Source: Yponomeuta sedellus
Lineage: Eukaryota; Arthropoda; Insecta; Lepidoptera; Yponomeutidae
NCBI GenBank assembly: GCA_934045075.1
Contig: CAKOGX010000007.1
Span: 1 to 64,000 of the forward strand
Length of the DNA: 64,000 bases
Direction of reading: 5' to 3'
Program-made: the position numbers and the translations under genes
Shown here: one piece after another, positions 9,301-19,288 of the stretch
Position numbering within the stretch: the stretch's first letter is position 1
How the letters are laid out: every line of letters starts with the position of its first letter
Notes under the pieces: model-generated
The model's input: the letters and a program-made list of their open reading frames with translations, nothing else
Told to the model about the DNA's origin: nothing
The model's database searches: none

Positions 9301-10028
9301 TTATTACCGAAGGATAAACTGAAAGTGATGGCATTGTGATCTGACGACGGGCAAATGGCCAGGTCGACAGCCCAGTCGGATATGTTGAGACACGGGGCGT
9401 CGCTTTTTAGAGTTAAGTCAACTACAGAGCTGCGAGGAGTGTCGTTGGTGATGGCTTCAAAGGTTGGTGTATCTCCTTGGTTGCAAACGAGAAGGTTATG
9501 TGTGACGATTACGTCTACGACTTGATTACCTCTGCGGTTGTCCTGGGACGAACCCCAGGAGCTGTGCCAGCCATTAAAATCCCCGCAAATAATGTGCGCC
9601 GTGTTGGAGGTATCGTGTAAAAGAAGATCTAGTCGTTGTATGGTATTGTGTTCGTCTGTTCGAGGTGGCACATATATAGAAGTTAAATAAAAATGTTTGC
9701 CATTAGTGTCTGAGACTTGGATGGTGCAGATGTTAGAATCTGAGGACTTAGAGATACCTAGCGTGCTAAAGACATTGTTTTTGGTCAGAATTACGGCTTG
9801 AACGGGACGGTTGGATGAGAATTGATGCGTGGTATAGCAGGCGACGTGCTTAAAATTAAGATTTGCACCTGTATAGGGTTCGCTTACAAAAGCTATGTCA
9901 CATTGGTTGTTGGCGAGGTAAGTTTCCAAGTCATGTAGTGCGCTTCTGCCATGGCCTAAATTGATCTGTAAACACTTATACTTGGTGTTATTACCACGGT
10001 GTTGGTCGTATGAAGTGCTAGACGTCAT
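6324..10028 (-). CDS. T1 ORF2: endonuclease / reverse transcriptase / RNase H polyprotein
   Basis: 1234 aa from ATG at 10028, uninterrupted. Residues 18-235 are an AP-like endonuclease: E50 (SEPY), CGDFN at 148-152 and SSDHN with D230/H231. It would nick telomeric DNA. The reverse transcriptase spans about 455-800: APGPDH, FRPIGLINVFGK, QFGF, SLDIKSAFD (610-618), GCVQGSVCGP and YADD (700-703). RNase H spans about 945-1075: YTDGS (D951), FQAELLAI (E990), SDS (D1014) and IKAHIGIPGNEEAD. A Cys/His motif C-x-C-x9-H-x4-C lies at 1163-1180. All key residues are present, so the protein could be active. It is close in sequence to T4 ORF2 and clearly different from S1/S2, which lack RNase H. The 52-bp gap to ORF1 differs from the 11-nt overlap in T3/T4. 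Frames on the opposite strand are shadows. Confidence 0.92.
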   Translation of the reverse strand: MTSSTSYDQHRGNNTKYKCLQINLGHGRSALHDLETYLANNQCDIAFVSEPYTGANLNFKHVACYTTHQFSSNRPVQAVILTKNNVFSTLGISKSSDSNICTIQVSDTNGKHFYLTSIYVPPRTDEHNTIQRLDLLLHDTSNTAHIICGDFNGWHSSWGSSQDNRRGNQVVDVIVTHNLLVCNQGDTPTFEAITNDTPRSSVVDLTLKSDAPCLNISDWAVDLAICPSSDHNAITFSLSFGNNRLSKNLKLSTFRYNTLFVKWDQVAESFTQEVKNRMPLSDNISRMDESELDRYVVDLTSAIQKTCDKILPRASGPPKRAPWWNERLAEIKRKVINNHHKLHKAIKRNLPLHDLLMEKSQLKQDYSQAFCEASTETFREFCNKQKKEDVWSVTNRIMKTRPITRAPATLRLDDGSHTTNSSDTANALINKFFPDDTPDINSHQHITRQKMLTTPNTQQEPPFTTTEILECLRSMNHKKAPGPDHLTSDICFNFAVNFPEIVTNLMNHCLELEYFPASWKIAYAKIIPKPNKNSYDEASAFRPIGLINVFGKTLEKLIINRLIFHTNSSNHSSKKQFGFQQQISTVTAINNALNIINMAKNNKEHVIAVSLDIKSAFDNAWWPAIFGQLHRIDCPKNIYQILRSYVRERTVNIILGDCKAGKTMTKGCVQGSVCGPALWNLILEELLFINLPNNCHLQAYADDVLLISHSRDTHELEYSTNCSLDKIVRWGESVKLEFGPDKTQIIGFTAKSRKCKITINDKIIKFSNIIKYLGVIIDCKLTFIHHTEYIINKAKKLFNKLATFIRPTWGVHPENIKIIYLQVIEPIICYAAGVWSGALRYKQVNDRFLSLQRLFAIKIIQGFRTVSRPASIALSQLTPLNIKIKEIADIENSKLQGITSFLPSDTPLERPALPSTLLHPSLRRAIKFDEVSSVSEFNQLKLDDSWQIYTDGSRHDAGVGAAFVVYKPNGDKFLRKKLKLHDCCSVFQAELLAIRKACEWFEHQNTKSAVILSDSLSGLTELANLNSHNPHVVNIRHILHRLGERDRAIDFLWIKAHIGIPGNEEADAAAKSAALLHRTPDYECVPISTIRYHNRVTSEQATRAYYSEPAHCKYTKNLLPTWENLLDFITIVKPCFAVTQLLTGHGYHKEYLHRFGIVPDSLCPCDGITIQSMSHLIKSCPRFGTTRLSHTIAASTHNIDPFDLLKITDKQETLFTFQSHLSHIIKNLKNFNGT

Positions 10029-10080
10029 ATTCGATGCGGCTGCGGCTAACCTAGGCGCAACCGGGTGGGACTTGTGTGGT

Positions 10081-10428
10081 TTACTCCCCGTAGTCCGTTC
10101 GTGAACGGACAGAATTGTTCATAATGATGAACCGGGGGCACGTAACAGACGTGGCGCTGTGGGCAGTATCTTTGCCGGAGATGTTACGCTGTTTGTGGTG
10201 GGTAGTGCAGTTATGGCAGGTGAGTTTGCTTGCATCATCCTTAACCGGGCAGTCCTTGAAGGCGTGCTGGTCGGATGAGCAGTGAGAGCATCTGGAGGAA
10301 GTTTCTTTGCACCATTTCTTGGTGTGCCCAAACTGTAGGCACCGGTAGCATTGAAGTACGGGGATGTAGTTCTCGACGTTCTCGAAAGGCCCCCATACGC
10401 TCCAATGCGCCGCCCCCCCCCATCCCAT
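10081..10428 (-). pseudogene. T1 ORF1 remnant: zinc-knuckle C-terminus fused in frame to SGE-1 sequence
   Basis: The open frame is 115 codons, but only about the last 100 (10081 to about 10386) derive from ORF1. The first 15 residues are SGE-1 sequence read by chance. The ORF1 part keeps ENVENYIPVLQCYRCLQFGH, aligning to HVEDYVPMLQCFSC of T3/T4, and then three Cys/His knuckles (CYRC..C, CSHC..C, CHNC..C). The N-terminal and central domains needed for RNP assembly are absent, so the copy would need ORF1 protein from elsewhere. The end SRTDYGE resembles SRIDYGS of T3/T4. Confidence 0.8.
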
Positions 10429-11105
10429 TGCTAAAACAATGGGACTAGAGGGGGCGGCGCATCGCTGCGAGGCCCGTCGCGTCGCTCACCAGCGCTTCTC
10501 TGAGAACAGAGAAGGTGGAGAGCGAGCGCGCGGGCCCTCTCTGTGCTGGAAGGCACCCCCGGATCACGCAGGGGCGCCTTCCGGCCCGCCGTGTTAGAGG
10601 CGGAGAGTCCCCTGACCCTCCGCCCACGGCCCTGGTCCGACTGGTACGAGGCGCACAAGGCGCCCCCCCCAGCCGGACCTCCTCCTCTTGGTCGCCCGGG
10701 TCCCGCTCCACAGTGTGAAACAGGGCCCAGGCGACTAAACGGTCGCAGGGGATAGGGAGAGAGGCGCACCGCAATACCAGCACTCCTCCTCCCCTGCGAC
10801 CCCACCGCGTCCGCCATCAACCGGTGGCGGCCCCGGTAAGGCCGCGGCAGGCAGGGAGAGCGGCGCACCGTAATACCGGCACTCCTCTCCCGCCGCGGCC
10901 TCCTCCCTTCGGCTGCGATGTCGCCAGTACGGCATCGCAGCCCGCCTCAGTGGCGGTGCTGCCCATACAGCACCGCCACCTACTGACCGCTCAACTCGCA
11001 AGCGAGGAGCGGTCCCTCCGCGGTTGCTCTTTGTTTCACCGTGGTCCCGCAACCACGGCTACTAAAGCCCCCTCGCCACGACAAGGCGGCAACCGTCGAG
11101 GGGGA
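10386..11105 (-). mobile_element. SGE-1 copy 4: 5' half only, forming the T1 5' end
   Basis: Long-form SGE-1 from its ribozyme-like 5' end (J4/2 C-A-A-A, P4 CCGTGGT/ACCACGG) down to the GGGGGCC hairpin, where it breaks into T1 ORF1. The 3' fold and A tail of SGE-1 are missing. Confidence 0.85.
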
Positions 11106-11128
11106 GGTTAGGTTAGGTTTTTTTTTTT

Positions 11129-11940
11129 GGTAACGCGGGGGAATGCATTTACGCACTTCACCACTCTGCTGTCAGGGGACAACAGAGCGGCTTCGTGTGG
11201 GACTCCCAGCCCGAGGGCTGGACTACCCACTAAACCCCCGCGGTGATCCTCCTCTCCTCTACCGGGTCGCGGGGTAGGCCATAGGTTAAATCACCGCGAC
11301 CCGGCAAGAGGTCGCCCCACTGGAGGGGCTCGACTGGTGGGGGAGCCAGAGTGGCTCCTCAGCGGCGCCCCCTGCCCCATCGCAACGACGGAGCAAGGGA
11401 ACGCCGCGTCTCCTCAGGGGGGCCATATAGGCCCCCATACGCTCCAATGCGCCGCCCCCCCACATCACATTGCTAAAACAATGGGACTAGAGGGGGCGGC
11501 GCATCGCTGCGAGGCCCGTCGCGTCACTCACCAGCGCTTCTCTGAGAACAGAGAAGGTGGAGAGCGAGCGCGCGGGCCCTCTCTGTGCCGGAAGGCACCC
11601 CCGGATCACGCAGGGGCGCCTTCCGGCCCGCCGTGTTAGAGGCGGAGAGTCCCCTGACCCCCCGCCCACGGCACTGATCCGACTGGTACGAGGCGCCCGG
11701 AGGCGCCCCCCCCAGCCGGACCTCCTCCTCTTGGTCGCTTGGGTCCCACTCCACGGTGTGAAGCAGGGCCCAAGCGACTAAACGGTCGCGGTGCTGCCCA
11801 TACAGCACCGCCACCTACTGACCGCTCAACTCGCAAGCGAGGAGCGGTCCCTCCGCGGTTGCTCTTTGTTTCACCGTGGTCCCGCAACCACGGCTACTAA
11901 AGCCCCCTCGCCACGACAAGGCGGCAACCGTCGAGGGGGA
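11129..11940 (-). mobile_element. SGE-1 copy 5 (short form)
   Basis: About 812 bp with a short T-run of about 9 (11120-11128). It is flanked by two TTAGG units on each side. J4/2 reads C-A-A-A. Confidence 0.85.
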
Positions 11941-11968
11941 GGTTAGGTTAGGTTTTTTTTTTTTTTTT

Positions 11969-12994
11969 GGTAACGCGGGGGAATGCATTTACGCACTTCA
12001 CCACTCTGCTGTCAGGGGACAACAGAGCGGCTTCGTGTGGGACTCCCAGCCCGAGGGCTGGACTACCCACTAAACCCCCGCGGTGATCCTCCTCTCCTCT
12101 ACCGGGTCGCGGGGTAGGCCAAAGGTTAAATCACCGCGACCCGGCAAGAGGTCGCCCCTCCACGTGAGGGGCTCGACTGGTGGGGGAGCCAAAGTGGCTC
12201 CCCAGCGGCGCCCCCTGCCCCATCGCTACGACGGGGCAAGGAAACGCCGCGTCTCCTCGGGGGGGCCATATAGGCCCCCATACGCTCCAATGCGCCGCCC
12301 CCCCCCATCCCATTGCTAAAACAATGGGACTAGAGGGGGCGGCGCATCGCTGCGAGGCCCGTCTCGTCGCTCACCAGCGCTTCTCTGATGAAGCAGAGAA
12401 GGTGGAGAGCGAGCGCGCGGGCCCTCTCTGTGCCGGAAGGCACCCCCGGATCACGCAGGGGCGCCTTCCGGCCCGCCGTGTTACAGGAGGAGAGTCCCCT
12501 GACCCTCCGCCCACGGCCCTGGTCTGACTGGTACGAGGCGCACAAGGCGCCCCCCCCCAGCCGGACCTCCTCCTCTTGGTCGCCCGGGTCCCGCTCCACA
12601 GTGTGAAACAGGGCCCAGGCGACTAAACGGTCGCAGGGGATAGGGAGAGAGGCGCACCGCAATACCAGCACTCCTCTTCCCCTGCGACCCCACCGCGTCC
12701 GCCATCAGCCGGTGGCGGCCCCGGTAAGGCCGCGGCAGGCAGGGAGAGCGGCGCACCGTAATACCGGCACTCCTCTCCCGCCGCGGCCTCCTCCGTACGG
12801 CTGCGATGCCGCCCATACGGCATCGCAGCCCGCCTCAGTGGCGGTGCTGCCCATACAGCACCGCCACCTACTGACCGCTCGACTCGCAAGCGAGGAGCGG
12901 TCCCTCCGCGGTTGCTCTTGGTTTCACCGTGGCGGTCCTGAACCACGGCTACTTAGCCCCCTCGCCACGACAAGGCGGCAACCGTCGAGGGGGA
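11969..12994 (-). mobile_element. SGE-1 copy 6 (long form)
   Basis: About 1.03 kb with a T-run of about 15. The P4-like stem is 6 bp with a 10-nt loop as in copy 1, but J4/2 reads C-C-A-A. It is very close to copy 1 in sequence. Confidence 0.85.
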
Positions 12995-13008
12995 GGTTAG
13001 GTTAGGTT

Positions 13009-13924
<916 letters not shown>

Positions 13925-13953
13925 GGTTAGGTTTTTTTTTTTTTTTTTTTTTT

Positions 13954-14771
13954 AACGCGGGGGAATGCATTTACGCACTTCACCACTCTGCTGTCAGGGG
14001 ACAACAGAGCGGCTTCGTGTGGGACTCCCAGCCCAAGGGCTGGACTACCCACTAAACCCCCGCGGTGATCCTCCTCTCCTCTACCGGGTCGCGGGGTAGG
14101 CCAAAGGTTAAATCACCGCGACCCGGCAAGAGGTCGCCCCTCCACGTGAGGGGCTCGACTAGTGGGGGAGCCAAAGTGGCTCCCCAGCGGCGCCCCCTGC
14201 CCCATCGCTACGACGGGGGGCAAGGAAACGCCGCGTCTCCTCGGGGGGGCCATAAAGGCCCCCATACGCTCCAATGCGCCGCCCCCCCACATCACATTGC
14301 TAAAACAATGGGACTAGAGGGGGCGGCGCATCGCTGCGAGGCCCGTCGCGTCGCTCACCAGCGCTTCTCTGAAAACAGAGAAGGTGGAGAGCGAGCGCGC
14401 GGGCCCTCTCTGTGCCGGAAGGCACCCCCGGATCACGCAGGGGCGCCTTCCGGCCCGCCGTGTTAGAGGCGGAGAGTCCCCTGACCCCCCGCCCACGGCA
14501 CTGATCCGACTGGTACGAGGCGCCCGGAGGCGCCCCCCCCAGCCGGACCTCCTCCTCTTGGTCGCTTGGGTCCCACTCCACGGTGTGAAGCAGGGCCCAA
14601 GCGACTAGGCGTGGCGGTGCTGCCCATACAGCACCGCCACCTACTGACCGCTCGACTCACGAAGAGGAGCGGTCCCTCCGGGGTTGCTCTTTGTTTCACC
14701 GTGGTCCCGCAACCACGGCTACTAAAGCCCCCTCGCCACGACAAGGCGGCAACCGTCGAGGGGGAGGGGGA
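13954..14771 (-). mobile_element. SGE-1 copy 8 (short form, separate deletion)
   Basis: About 818 bp. The last sense bases ACC before the tail are missing, so the T-run joins AACGCGG directly. Its internal deletion joins GCGACTAGGCG to TGGCGGTG, different from the other short copies, so the short form arose more than once. Confidence 0.82.
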
Positions 14772-14793
14772 GGTTAGGTTTTTTTTTTTTTTT

Positions 14794-15836
14794 GGTAACG
14801 CGGGGGAATGCATTTACGCACTTCACCACTCTGCTGTCAGGGGACAACAGAGCGGCTTCGTGTGGGACTCCCAGCCCGAGGGCTGGACTACCCACTAAAC
14901 CCCCGCGGTGATCCTCCTCTCCTCTACCGGGTCGCGGGGTAGGCCAAAGGTTAAATCACCGCGACCCGGCAAGAGGTCGCCCCTCCACGTGAGGGGCTCG
15001 ACTAGTGGGGGAGCCAAAGTGGCTCCCCAGCGGCGCCCCCTGCCCCATCGCGACGACGGGGCAAGGAAACGCCGCGTCTCCTCGGGGGGGCCATAAAGGC
15101 CCCCATACGCTCCAATGCGCCGCCCCCCCACATCACACTGCTAAAACAATGGGACTAGAGGGGGCGGCGCATCGCTGCGAGGCCCGTCGCGTCGCTCACC
15201 AGCGCTTCTCTGAGAACAGAGAAGGTGGAGAGCGAGCGCGCGGGCCCTCTCTGTGCCGGAAGGCACCCCCGGATCACGCAGGGGCGCCTTCCGGCCCGCC
15301 GTGTTAGAGGCGGAGAGTCCCCTGACCCCCCGCCCACGGCACTGATCCGACTGGTACGAGGCGCCCGGAGGCGCCCCCCCCCAGCCGGACCTCCTCCTCT
15401 TGGTCGCTTGGGTCCCACTCCACGGTGTGAAGCAGGGCCCAAGCGACCAAACGGTCGCAGGGGACAGGGAGAGAGGCGCACCGCAATACCAGCACTCCTC
15501 TTCCCCTGCGACCCCACCGCGTCCGCCATCAACCGGTGGCGGCCCCGGTAAGGCCGCGGCAGGCAGGGAGAGCGGCGCACCGTAATACCGGCACTCCTCT
15601 CCCGCCGCGGCCTCCTCCCTTCGGCTGCGATGCCGCCCATACGACATCGCAGCCCGCCTCAGTGGCGGTGCTGCCCATACAGCACCGCCACCTACTGACC
15701 GCTCGACTCACGAAGAGGAGCGGTCCCTCCGGGGTTGCTCTTGGTTTCACCGTGGGTGTGTTCCCGCCCGTAGGCCCCCACGGCTACTTAGCCCCCTCGC
15801 CACGACAAGGCGGCAACCGTCGAGGGGGAGGGGGAG
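14794..15836 (-). mobile_element. SGE-1 copy 9 (long form)
   Basis: About 1.04 kb with J4/2 C-C-A-A and P4 CCGTGGG/CCCACGG. The 5' end has a doubled GGGGGA. Confidence 0.85.
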
Positions 15837-15870
15837 GTTAGGTTAGGTTAGGTTATTATTTTTTTTTTTT

Positions 15871-16893
15871 GGTAACGCGGGGGAATGCATTTACGCACTT
15901 CACCACTCTGCTGTCAGGGGACAACAGAGCGGCTTCGTGTGGGACTCCCAGCCCGAGGGCTGGACTACCCACTAAACCCCCGCGGTGATCCTCCTCTCCT
16001 CTACCGGGTCGCGGGGTAGGCCATAGGTTAAGTCACCGCGACCCGGCAAGAGGTCGCCCCTCCACGTGAGGGGCTCGACTGGTGGGGGAGCCAGAGTGGC
16101 TCCCCAGCGGCGCCCCCTGCCCCATCGCTACGACGGGGCAAGGAAACGCCGCGTCTCCTCGGGGGGGCCATAAAGGCCCCCATACGCTCCAATGCGCCGC
16201 CCCCCCACATCACATTGCTATAACAATGGGACTAGAGGGGGCGGCGCATCGCTGCGAGGCCCGTCGCGTCGCTCACCAGCGCTTCTCTGAGGACAGAGAA
16301 GGCGGAGAGCGAGCGCGCGGGCCCTCTCTGTGCCGGAAGGCACCCCCGGATCACGCAGGGGCGCCTTCCGGCCCGCCGTGTTAGAGGCGGAGAGTCCCCT
16401 GACCCCCCGCCCACGACACTGATCCGACTGGTACGAGGCGCCCGGAGGCGCCCCCCCCAGCCGGACCTCCTCCTCTTGGTCGCTTGGGTCCCACTCCACG
16501 GTGTGAAGCAGGGCCCAAGCGACTAAACGGTCGCAGGGGACAGGGAGAGAGGCGCACCGCAATACCAGCACTCCTCTTCCCCTGCGACCCCACCGCGTCC
16601 GCCATCAACCGGTGGCGGCCCCGGTAAGGCCGCGGCAGGCAGGGAGAGCGGCGCACCGTAATACCGGCACTCCTCTCCCGCCGCGGCCTCCTCCCTTCGG
16701 CTGCGATGCCGCCCATACGACATCGCAGCCCGCCTCAGTGGCGGTGCTGCCCATACAGCACCGCCACCTACTGACCGCTCGACTCGCAAGCGAGGAGCGG
16801 TCCCTCCGCGGTTGCTCTTTGTTTCACCGTGGTCCCGCAACCACGGCTACTAAAGCCCCCTCGCCACGACAAGGCGGCAACCGTCGAGGGGGA
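15871..16893 (-). mobile_element. SGE-1 copy 10 (long form)
   Basis: About 1.02 kb. The T-run is interrupted (ATTATT before 11 or more T), possibly a mixed 3' junction. J4/2 reads C-A-A-A. After its 5' end only GG remains before the T-run of copy 11. Confidence 0.85.
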
Positions 16894-16913
16894 GGTTTTT
16901 TTTTTTTTTTTTT

Positions 16914-18410
16914 GGTAACGCGGGGGAATGCATTTACGCACTTCACCACTCTGCTGTCAGGGGACAACAGAGCGGCTTCGTGTGGGACTCCCAGCCCGAG
17001 GGCTGGACTACCCACTAAACCCCCGCGGTGATCCTCCTCTCCTCTACCGGGTCGCGGGGTAGGCCAAAGGTTAAATCACCGCGACCCGGCAAGAGGTCGC
17101 CCCTCCACGTGAGGGGCTCGACTGGTGGGGGAGCCAAAGTGGCTCCCCAGCGGCGCCCCCTGCCCCATCGCTACGACGGGGCAAGGAAACGCCGCGTCTC
17201 CTCGGGGGGGCCATATAGGCCCCCATACGCTCCAATGCGCCGCCCCCCCCATCCCATTGCTAAAACAATGGGACTAGAGGGGGCGGCGCATCGCTGCGAG
17301 GCCCGTCGCGTCGCTCACCAGCACTTCTCTGAGATCAGAGAAGGTGGAGAGCGAGCGCGCGGGCCCTCTCTGTGCCGGAAGGCACCCCCGGATCACGCAG
17401 GGGCGCCTTCCGGCCCGCCGTGTTAGAGGCGGCGGGTCCCCTGACCCTCCGCCCACGGCACTGGTCCGACTGGTATGAGGCGCTCGAAGGCGCCCCCCCC
17501 AGCCAGACCTCCTCCTCTTGGTCGCCCGGGTCCCGCTCCACAGTGTGAAGCAGGGCCCAGGCGACTAGACGGTCGCAGGGGATAGGGAGAGAGGCGCACC
17601 GCTATACCAACACTCCTCCTCCCCTGCGACCCCACCGCGTCCGCCATCAGCCGGTGGCGGCCCCGGTAAGGCCGCGGCAGGTAGGGAGAGCGGCGCACCG
17701 TAATACCGGCACTCCTCTCCCGCCGCGGCCTCCTCCTTACGGCTGCGATGCCGCCCATACGGCATCGCAGCCCGCCTCAGTGGCGGTGCTGCCCATACAG
17801 CACCGCCACCTACTGACCGCTCGACTCGCAAGCGAGGAGCGCCCCCCGCCCCATCGCAACGCCTCATACGATGGGGCAAGGAAACGCCGCGTCTCCTCGG
17901 GGGGGCCCTATAGGCCCCCATACGCTCCAACGCGCCGCCCCCCCCCCCGACCCATTGCCCATACAATAGGACAAGAGGAGGGCGGCGCATCGCTGCGAGG
18001 CCCGTCGCGTCGCTCCCCAGCGCTTCTCTGATGAAGCAGAGAAGGTGGAGAGCGAGCGCGCGGGCCCTCTCTGTGCTGGAAGGCACCCCCGGATCACGCA
18101 GGGGCGCCTTCCGGCCCGCCGTGTTAGAGGCGGAGGGTCCCCTGACCCTCCGCCCACGGCCCTCTGGTCCGACTGGTACGAGACGCACGAAGGCGCCCCC
18201 CCCAGCCGGACCTCCTACTCTTGGTCGCCTGGGTCCCGCTCCACGGTGTGAAGCAGGGCCCAAGCGACGCCACCTCCGACCGCTCCAAGGAGCGGTCCCT
18301 CCGTGGTTGCTCTTGGTTTCACCGTGGGTGCTACCGGCCCGTAGGCCCCCACGGCTACTTAGCCCCCTCGCCACGACAAGGCGGCAACCGTCGAGGGGGT
18401 CGAGGGGGAG
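16914..18410 (-). mobile_element. SGE-1 copy 11: head-to-tail chimera of two SGE-1 subtypes
   Basis: 16914-17842 is a long-form SGE-1 from its 3' tail up to the GCGAGGAGCG stem near its 5' end. There it joins, without A tail or TTAGG, the middle of a second SGE-1 of the subtype seen in copy 19 (landmark CAACGCCTCATACGATGGGG), which runs to a complete 5' end at about 18410. The sense RNA thus has one ribozyme-like 5' end, two cores and one 3' fold. A switch between two SGE-1 RNAs explains it. Confidence 0.78.
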
Positions 18411-18451
18411 GTTAGGTTAGGTTAGGTTAGGTTAGGTTAGGTTAGGTTAGG
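18410..18451 (+). repeat. (TTAGG)n telomeric tract
   Basis: About 8 units between SGE-1 copy 11 and the T2 tail. Confidence 0.95.
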
Positions 18452-18598
18452 TTTTTTTTTTTTTTTGAAAAAACAGGTTCACTGCCACTATTTATTATGT
18501 GGCATCCTTTGGTCTTTGATTATTTATGATTTCTCTATGCTACATAATTTTTCTATACTTATTCTAATGGGTTTTTCGTCGTAAGGGAATCTTTCGGA

Positions 18599-18636
<38 letters not shown>

Positions 18637-18689
18637 CCAATCTTCCTTTGTATTTACATTGTTGTCAGTGTGATGTTGTTATCATATGT

Positions 18690-18753
<64 letters not shown>

Positions 18754-18867
18754 CCTTGATTCTTGTTTTTTTTTTTTTTTTAAACCCATTTACATTTTCT
18801 TAGACCTAAGGCAACCTTTTTTGTCTGTATAAACTATGAAATCGTATTAAAATTAATTACAAGTGTT

Positions 18868-18923
18868 CCCCGGCGCCTTATCTCTGTTTACTCCGTGGAG
18901 TAGTCACAAGCAAGGCGCCGGGG
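18868..18923 (-). promoter_or_regulatory. T2 3' UTR hairpin, copy A
   Basis: Perfect 12-bp stem CCCCGGCGCCTT/AAGGCGCCGGGG enclosing a second small stem TACTC/GAGTA. The same 56-nt structure recurs at 19158-19213. A role in RNA recognition or transcript stability is possible but not shown. Confidence 0.75.
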
Positions 18924-19157
18924 CATTACATGGTTAAATTGTCAAAATGTTTAAAATTATGATAATTCGATTTAATTAAAATAAGATTACATTGAATTAA
19001 AAATTACATTAAAATTGGAATTACGATAAATTAAAATAAATGTCATTATATATCACTCAATGTCTTAAAATTAAAATTCAAACTACTTTACATTAATATA
19101 AAGTAAGATACAAAAATACAAATGCCTACTTATCATATTGTTATCATAAGGTGTGTT

Positions 19158-19213
19158 CCCCGGCGCCTTATCTCTGTCTACTCCATCGAGTAGTCACAAG
19201 CAAGGCGCCGGGG
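19158..19213 (-). promoter_or_regulatory. T2 3' UTR hairpin, copy B
   Basis: Same 12-bp outer stem and TACTC/GAGTA inner stem as copy A. The substitutions fall in the inner loop (CGTG versus CATC) and one unpaired base, so the stems are kept while the loop changes. Confidence 0.75.
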
Positions 19214-19288
19214 TCCTGTGATGATTGTCAACTCAGTATGGTAATACCCACTTCCTCGGCATAAAAAACGGCATCTGGGTCGCCCGGG

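Larger units (their letters stand above)
5962..11105 (-). mobile_element. T1: chimeric TRAS-polarity retrotransposon with an SGE-1 5' end
   Basis: The sense direction runs right to left: SGE-1 5' region with ribozyme-like end (11105 to about 10386), then the last third of a TRAS-type ORF1, a complete ORF2, a short 3' UTR and an A tail (T-run 5948-5961). Both outer flanks are TTAGG. The junction at about 10386 is direct and lies in AAAGGC, which fits either parent. This looks like a template switch from a T-type RNA onto an SGE-1 RNA during one reverse-transcription event. Confidence 0.8.
18467..19288 (-). other. T2 3' UTR with internal poly(T) runs
   Basis: AT-rich and without coding frames. 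Internal T-runs lie at about 18602-18636, 18691-18753 and 18766-18780, which are A-runs in the sense RNA. The conserved TTTTAG fold of other elements is not visible at this end. Two copies of a GC-rich hairpin (18868-18923 and 19158-19213) are the only clear structure. Confidence 0.7.
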
